A stretch of 64,000 nt of DNA from Symbioplanes lichenis. GTDB taxonomy: Bacteria; Actinomycetota; Actinomycetes; Mycobacteriales; Micromonosporaceae. The position numbers were made by a program, and so were the translations under genes. The notes beneath the pieces are model-generated. The model searched no databases. It saw nothing but the letters and a program-made list of their open reading frames with translations, and had not been told where the DNA came from. Location: positions 124,001-188,000 of the forward strand of contig NZ_JAUZQD010000009.1 in assembly GCF_030709675.1 (NCBI RefSeq), given 5' to 3'. Shown here in pieces: positions 61,594 through 64,000 of the stretch (the first letter of the stretch is position 1; every line of letters starts with the position of its first letter).

Positions 61594-61713
61594 GCCGGCC
61601 ACAAGCCCAGCGAAAACCGCCGGCCACGAACCCAGAAGAAGACGCCGGCCACGAGCCCAGAAAAGACGCCGGCCACGAACCCAGCAAAAACCGCCGATCA
61701 CGAGCCCAGCGGG
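61594..61713. repeat. 25-bp tandem repeat, about 5 copies, between anti-sigma pair genes
   Basis: Units near GCCGGCCACGAACCCAGCAA plus AAACC occur at 61594, 61619, 61644, 61668 and 61693. The last unit includes the stop and final codons of the HATPase gene (FPLGS, stop), so the array looks like tandem amplification of that gene's 3' end. It fills the gap before the STAS start. Confidence 0.88.
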
Positions 61714-62129
61714 AACACCGCCCAGATGTGCTTGGTGGTCTCCGTGGCGTACCAGCCGACCTCGACGGCGAAGGCGTTGGCGAGGTGCAGGCCGCGGCCG
61801 CCGGCGTTGATCGGCCGGGTGTCCGCCAGCTCCGGTACGGAACTGAGGTCGTGATCGGCGACGTCGATGACGAACTCGTCCCGGGTACGCAGCAAACGCG
61901 TGATCGTCGGCGGCAGCCCGTGCTTGATGGCGTTGGTCGCGAGTTCCGTGGCGACCAGCACCATGCGGTCCGGGATGTCGGCCAGGTCGGTACGCGACAC
62001 CGGGGCGTGCGTGTTGATGGCCTCGATCAGCCCGGCGCGCAGGAGCCGCAGTTCACTGGTCGAGTCGAGCACCCAGACGTGCAGTTCTTCGGCGTCCGGC
62101 GGGGGCGGGGAGGTGCGCAACTGGCTCAC
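61698..62129 (-). CDS. RsbW-like anti-sigma factor kinase (HATPase_c)
   Basis: A 143-residue GHKL ATPase: N-box VLVATELATNAIKHGLP, G1-like DVADHDLSSVPEL and G2 GGRGLHLANAFAVEVGWY. The start GTG at 62129 is chosen by length. It probably binds a sigma factor and phosphorylates the STAS protein encoded next. The sigma partner is not in the immediate neighbourhood. Confidence 0.87.
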   Translation of the reverse strand: MSQLRTSPPPPDAEELHVWVLDSTSELRLLRAGLIEAINTHAPVSRTDLADIPDRMVLVATELATNAIKHGLPPTITRLLRTRDEFVIDVADHDLSSVPELADTRPINAGGRGLHLANAFAVEVGWYATETTKHIWAVFPLGS

Positions 62130-62260
62130 GAAAGGCACTATGCCCGCGATCGGGGCCGCCAAGGCCGGAGACGCGCGGATGTGGCGGGAACGACGACGAA
62201 ACGACGACGGCCCGCCGCCCCCCGAGGAGGGACGACGGGCCGTGCGGTGTCGCGAGAGTG

Positions 62261-63445
62261 TCAGCGCCGCTTCTGGCCGCCACTGGGCCGGTTGCCGGCG
62301 CCGCCGCCGCGGTTGGTGGTGCGCTTGGCGACCGGGCGGGCGCCCGGGCGGGGCGTCGTGGTCGCGGGCGACCCGGCGTACGCCGGCACCTCGTCGCCCT
62401 CCTCCGGCGCCGACCGGGCGCGCTCGCCGCGGGCGACGTCGCCGGAGCGGGCCGACGAGCGGCGGGCCAGGACGCGGGCGTTGTGGCTCTTGATCCGCGG
62501 CTCCTGGTCCTTGAGCGCGGCCAGCATCGGTGAGGCGAAGACGATCGAGGACAGGACGCCGAGGCCCATGCCGACGAAGAGCACCAGGCCGAGGTCCTTC
62601 AGCGTGCCCGCGCCGAGCAGGCCGGCGCCGATGAAGAGCAGGCCGCCGACGGGCAGCAGCGCCACGAGGCCGGTGTTGATCGAGCGCATCAGGGTCTGGT
62701 TGACGGCGAGGTTGGTGGCCTCGCTGTACGTCCGGACGCTGCCGCCCGTGATGCCCCGGGTGTTCTCCTGCACCTTGTCGAACACGACGACGACGTCGTA
62801 CAGGGAGAAGCCGAGGATCGTCAGGAAGCCGATCACCGTCGACGGCGTGACCTCGAAGCCGACGAGCGAGTAGACGCCCGCGGTGAGCACCAGGTCGAGC
62901 AGCAGCGACGAGACCGCCGCGACCGCCATGCGCCACTCGAAGCGGATGATCAGGTAGACCATCACCAGGACCAGGAAGATCACCAGACCGAGGACGGCCT
63001 GCCGGGTGACCTGGCCGCCCCACGCCGCCGAGACGCGGTCGTCACTGATCTGGTCGGCCGGGACGCCGAGGTCCTGGACGAGCTGATCCTTGACCGCCGA
63101 CGCCTCCTCCTGGGAGAGGGCGGCCGTCCGCACGGTGTAGCTCGCGTCGTTGCCCGAGCCGACCTGCTGGACCGTGCCGATGGTGTCCTCGTCGCCGACG
63201 TTCGCCGCCCGCAGCGCCTCGGACACCGCGTCGCGGGCGCCGTCGGTGCTCTGGACCGCGGCCGGCAGCGAGAACTGCGTGCCGCCGGAGAACTCGATGC
63301 CCAGGTGGAAGCCGCGGAAGAGGAAGCTGCCGAGCGCGAGGACGACGAGCACCGCCGCCGCCACGAACCACATCTTGCGCCGGCCCACGATGTTCAGGTT
63401 GGCTTCGCCCCGGTAAAGGCGATCGGCAAAGCTGCCGGCGGCCAT
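62261..63445 (-). CDS. secF: Protein translocase subunit SecF
   Basis: A 394-residue RND-type Sec accessory subunit with six spans. The N-terminal part has RGFHLGIEFSGGTQFSL, a periplasmic-side domain follows, and conserved segments GFEVTPSTVIGFLTILGFSLYDVVVVFDKVQEN and NQTLMRSINTGLVALLPV are present. The last ~60 residues are an Arg/Pro/Ser-rich cytoplasmic tail, longer than in E. coli. ATG at 63445 abuts the secD stop at 63447. Confidence 0.96.
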   Translation of the reverse strand: MAAGSFADRLYRGEANLNIVGRRKMWFVAAAVLVVLALGSFLFRGFHLGIEFSGGTQFSLPAAVQSTDGARDAVSEALRAANVGDEDTIGTVQQVGSGNDASYTVRTAALSQEEASAVKDQLVQDLGVPADQISDDRVSAAWGGQVTRQAVLGLVIFLVLVMVYLIIRFEWRMAVAAVSSLLLDLVLTAGVYSLVGFEVTPSTVIGFLTILGFSLYDVVVVFDKVQENTRGITGGSVRTYSEATNLAVNQTLMRSINTGLVALLPVGGLLFIGAGLLGAGTLKDLGLVLFVGMGLGVLSSIVFASPMLAALKDQEPRIKSHNARVLARRSSARSGDVARGERARSAPEEGDEVPAYAGSPATTTPRPGARPVAKRTTNRGGGAGNRPSGGQKRR

Positions 63446-63446
63446 G

Positions 63447-64000
63447 TCAGGCCTCCTTCTCGGTCGGGGCGCGCTTCACGGCGCGGCCGAGGCCGCTGAC
63501 CCGCGGCGACATGAACGCCTTGGTCCGCGCGAACATCGTCATGATCGGGTGCCGGAACAGGAACACCACGACCAGGTCGAGCACCGTGGACAGGCCCAGC
63601 GCGAAGGCGAAGCCCTTCACCGCGCCGATCGACACGATGTAGAGCACGACCGCGGCCATGATGGTGATGGTGTTCGCGGAGATGATGGTACGCCGCGCGC
63701 GGGCCCAGGCCCGCGGGACAGCGCTGCGGGCACTGCGGCCCTCGTGCAGCTCGTCCTTGAGACGTTCGAAGTAGATGACGAACGAGTCCGCGGCCACACC
63801 TAGTGACACGATGAAACCGGCGATGCCGGCGAGGGTCAGCGTGAAGCCCGTGGTGCGGCCGAGCACGACCAGCGCGCCGAAGGTCAGCAGACCCGACAGC
63901 AGCAGGCTCAGGAAGATGACCGAGCCGAGCAGCCGGTAGTAGAAGAACGCGTAGATCGCGACCAGGCCCATGCCGATCGCGGCGGCGATCAGGCCGGCCT
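63447..64000 (-). CDS. secD: Protein translocase subunit SecD, C-terminal part (runs off window)
   Basis: The C-terminal ~184 residues of SecD; the frame is open to the window edge, so the 5' end is missing. Recognised by LTLAGIAGFIVSLGVAADSFVIYFERLKDELHEGRS and the span-rich region TIISANTITIMAAVVLYIVSIGAVKGFAFALGLSTVLDLVVVFLF. It works with SecF in proton-driven export through SecYEG. secD and secF are adjacent with one base between them. Confidence 0.95.
   Translation of the reverse strand, partial: AGLIAAAIGMGLVAIYAFFYYRLLGSVIFLSLLLSGLLTFGALVVLGRTTGFTLTLAGIAGFIVSLGVAADSFVIYFERLKDELHEGRSARSAVPRAWARARRTIISANTITIMAAVVLYIVSIGAVKGFAFALGLSTVLDLVVVFLFRHPIMTMFARTKAFMSPRVSGLGRAVKRAPTEKEA

Noticed and set aside
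61594..61713. Possible CRISPR array
   Set aside because: Contiguous 25-bp units without spacers, derived from a gene end.

Overview
The window is a 64 kb piece of a very GC-rich (about 73%) actinomycete chromosome. Gene content and order (secD-secF, apt, a bifunctional rel, tandem membrane cyclophilins, a metallo-beta-lactamase-fold hydrolase, hisS, aspS, rarA) match the conserved aspS-to-sec neighbourhood of actinobacteria. A FliA-type sigma factor and several small membrane-protein families point to the Micromonosporaceae, most likely an Actinoplanes-like genus; that assignment is inference. No tRNA, rRNA, CRISPR array, insertion sequence or prophage was found. Most genes lie on the minus strand and many overlap by 1-4 bases (ATGA, GTGA, TTGA).

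Layout. 1-16 kb: rarA with a partial downstream gene, a small membrane protein, an ArsR-MFS pair divergent from an acetyltransferase with a perfect inverted repeat between them, a questin-oxidase-like enzyme with an internal 36-bp repeat, a broken nuclease-like gene, aspS coupled to an RmlD-like reductase, an AsnC-type regulator, a DHA2 exporter, a ComB-like gene in an operon with coiled-coil and membrane proteins, and a hemerythrin. 16.8-25.3 kb: a catabolic cluster of a GH20 hexosaminidase, a sugar ABC importer, a D-threonine-aldolase-like PLP enzyme, a novel-looking regulator, an amidohydrolase and RidA. Two copies of a tandem 9-bp element lie in its two promoter regions. 25.3-29.3 kb: small enzymes, a LysE-type exporter with a likely 1-base frameshift, and a lower-GC insert carrying a HEPN-like protein, bounded by a 21-bp direct repeat of the ureD 3' end. 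29.3-33.8 kb: urease operon ureABCFGD with a GlnR-type box upstream.

33.8-42 kb: a DUF3800-like protein, a FliA-family sigma factor, a small conserved protein, a receptor Ser/Thr kinase with an extracellular CBM2-like domain, and cyanophycin synthetase. 42-49 kb: acetyltransferase, MFS exporter, two HxlR regulators each divergent from a neighbour with a palindrome between, a thioesterase, a SigJ/ECF-like sigma factor with a YCII protein, and two hydrolases. 49-53 kb: hisS, an MBL hydrolase and two cyclophilins ending in a 17-bp hairpin. 53-56.4 kb: acetyltransferase, GH36 alpha-galactosidase and a VapBC module flanked by related 29-bp repeats. 56.4-64 kb: rel with an unusually long repetitive N-terminus, apt, a STAS/HATPase anti-sigma pair with two repeat arrays, secF and partial secD.

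The main items for follow-up are the GH20/D-amino-acid cluster with its shared operator and unnamed regulator, the HEPN-like insert in the urease locus, and a two-copy intergenic element with paired DnaA-box-like motifs on either side of rel-apt. Short in-gene tandem repeats are common (rarA, questin-like, kinase, rel, STAS). Two suspected frameshifts lie in G/C homopolymers, so sequencing error must be excluded for them.
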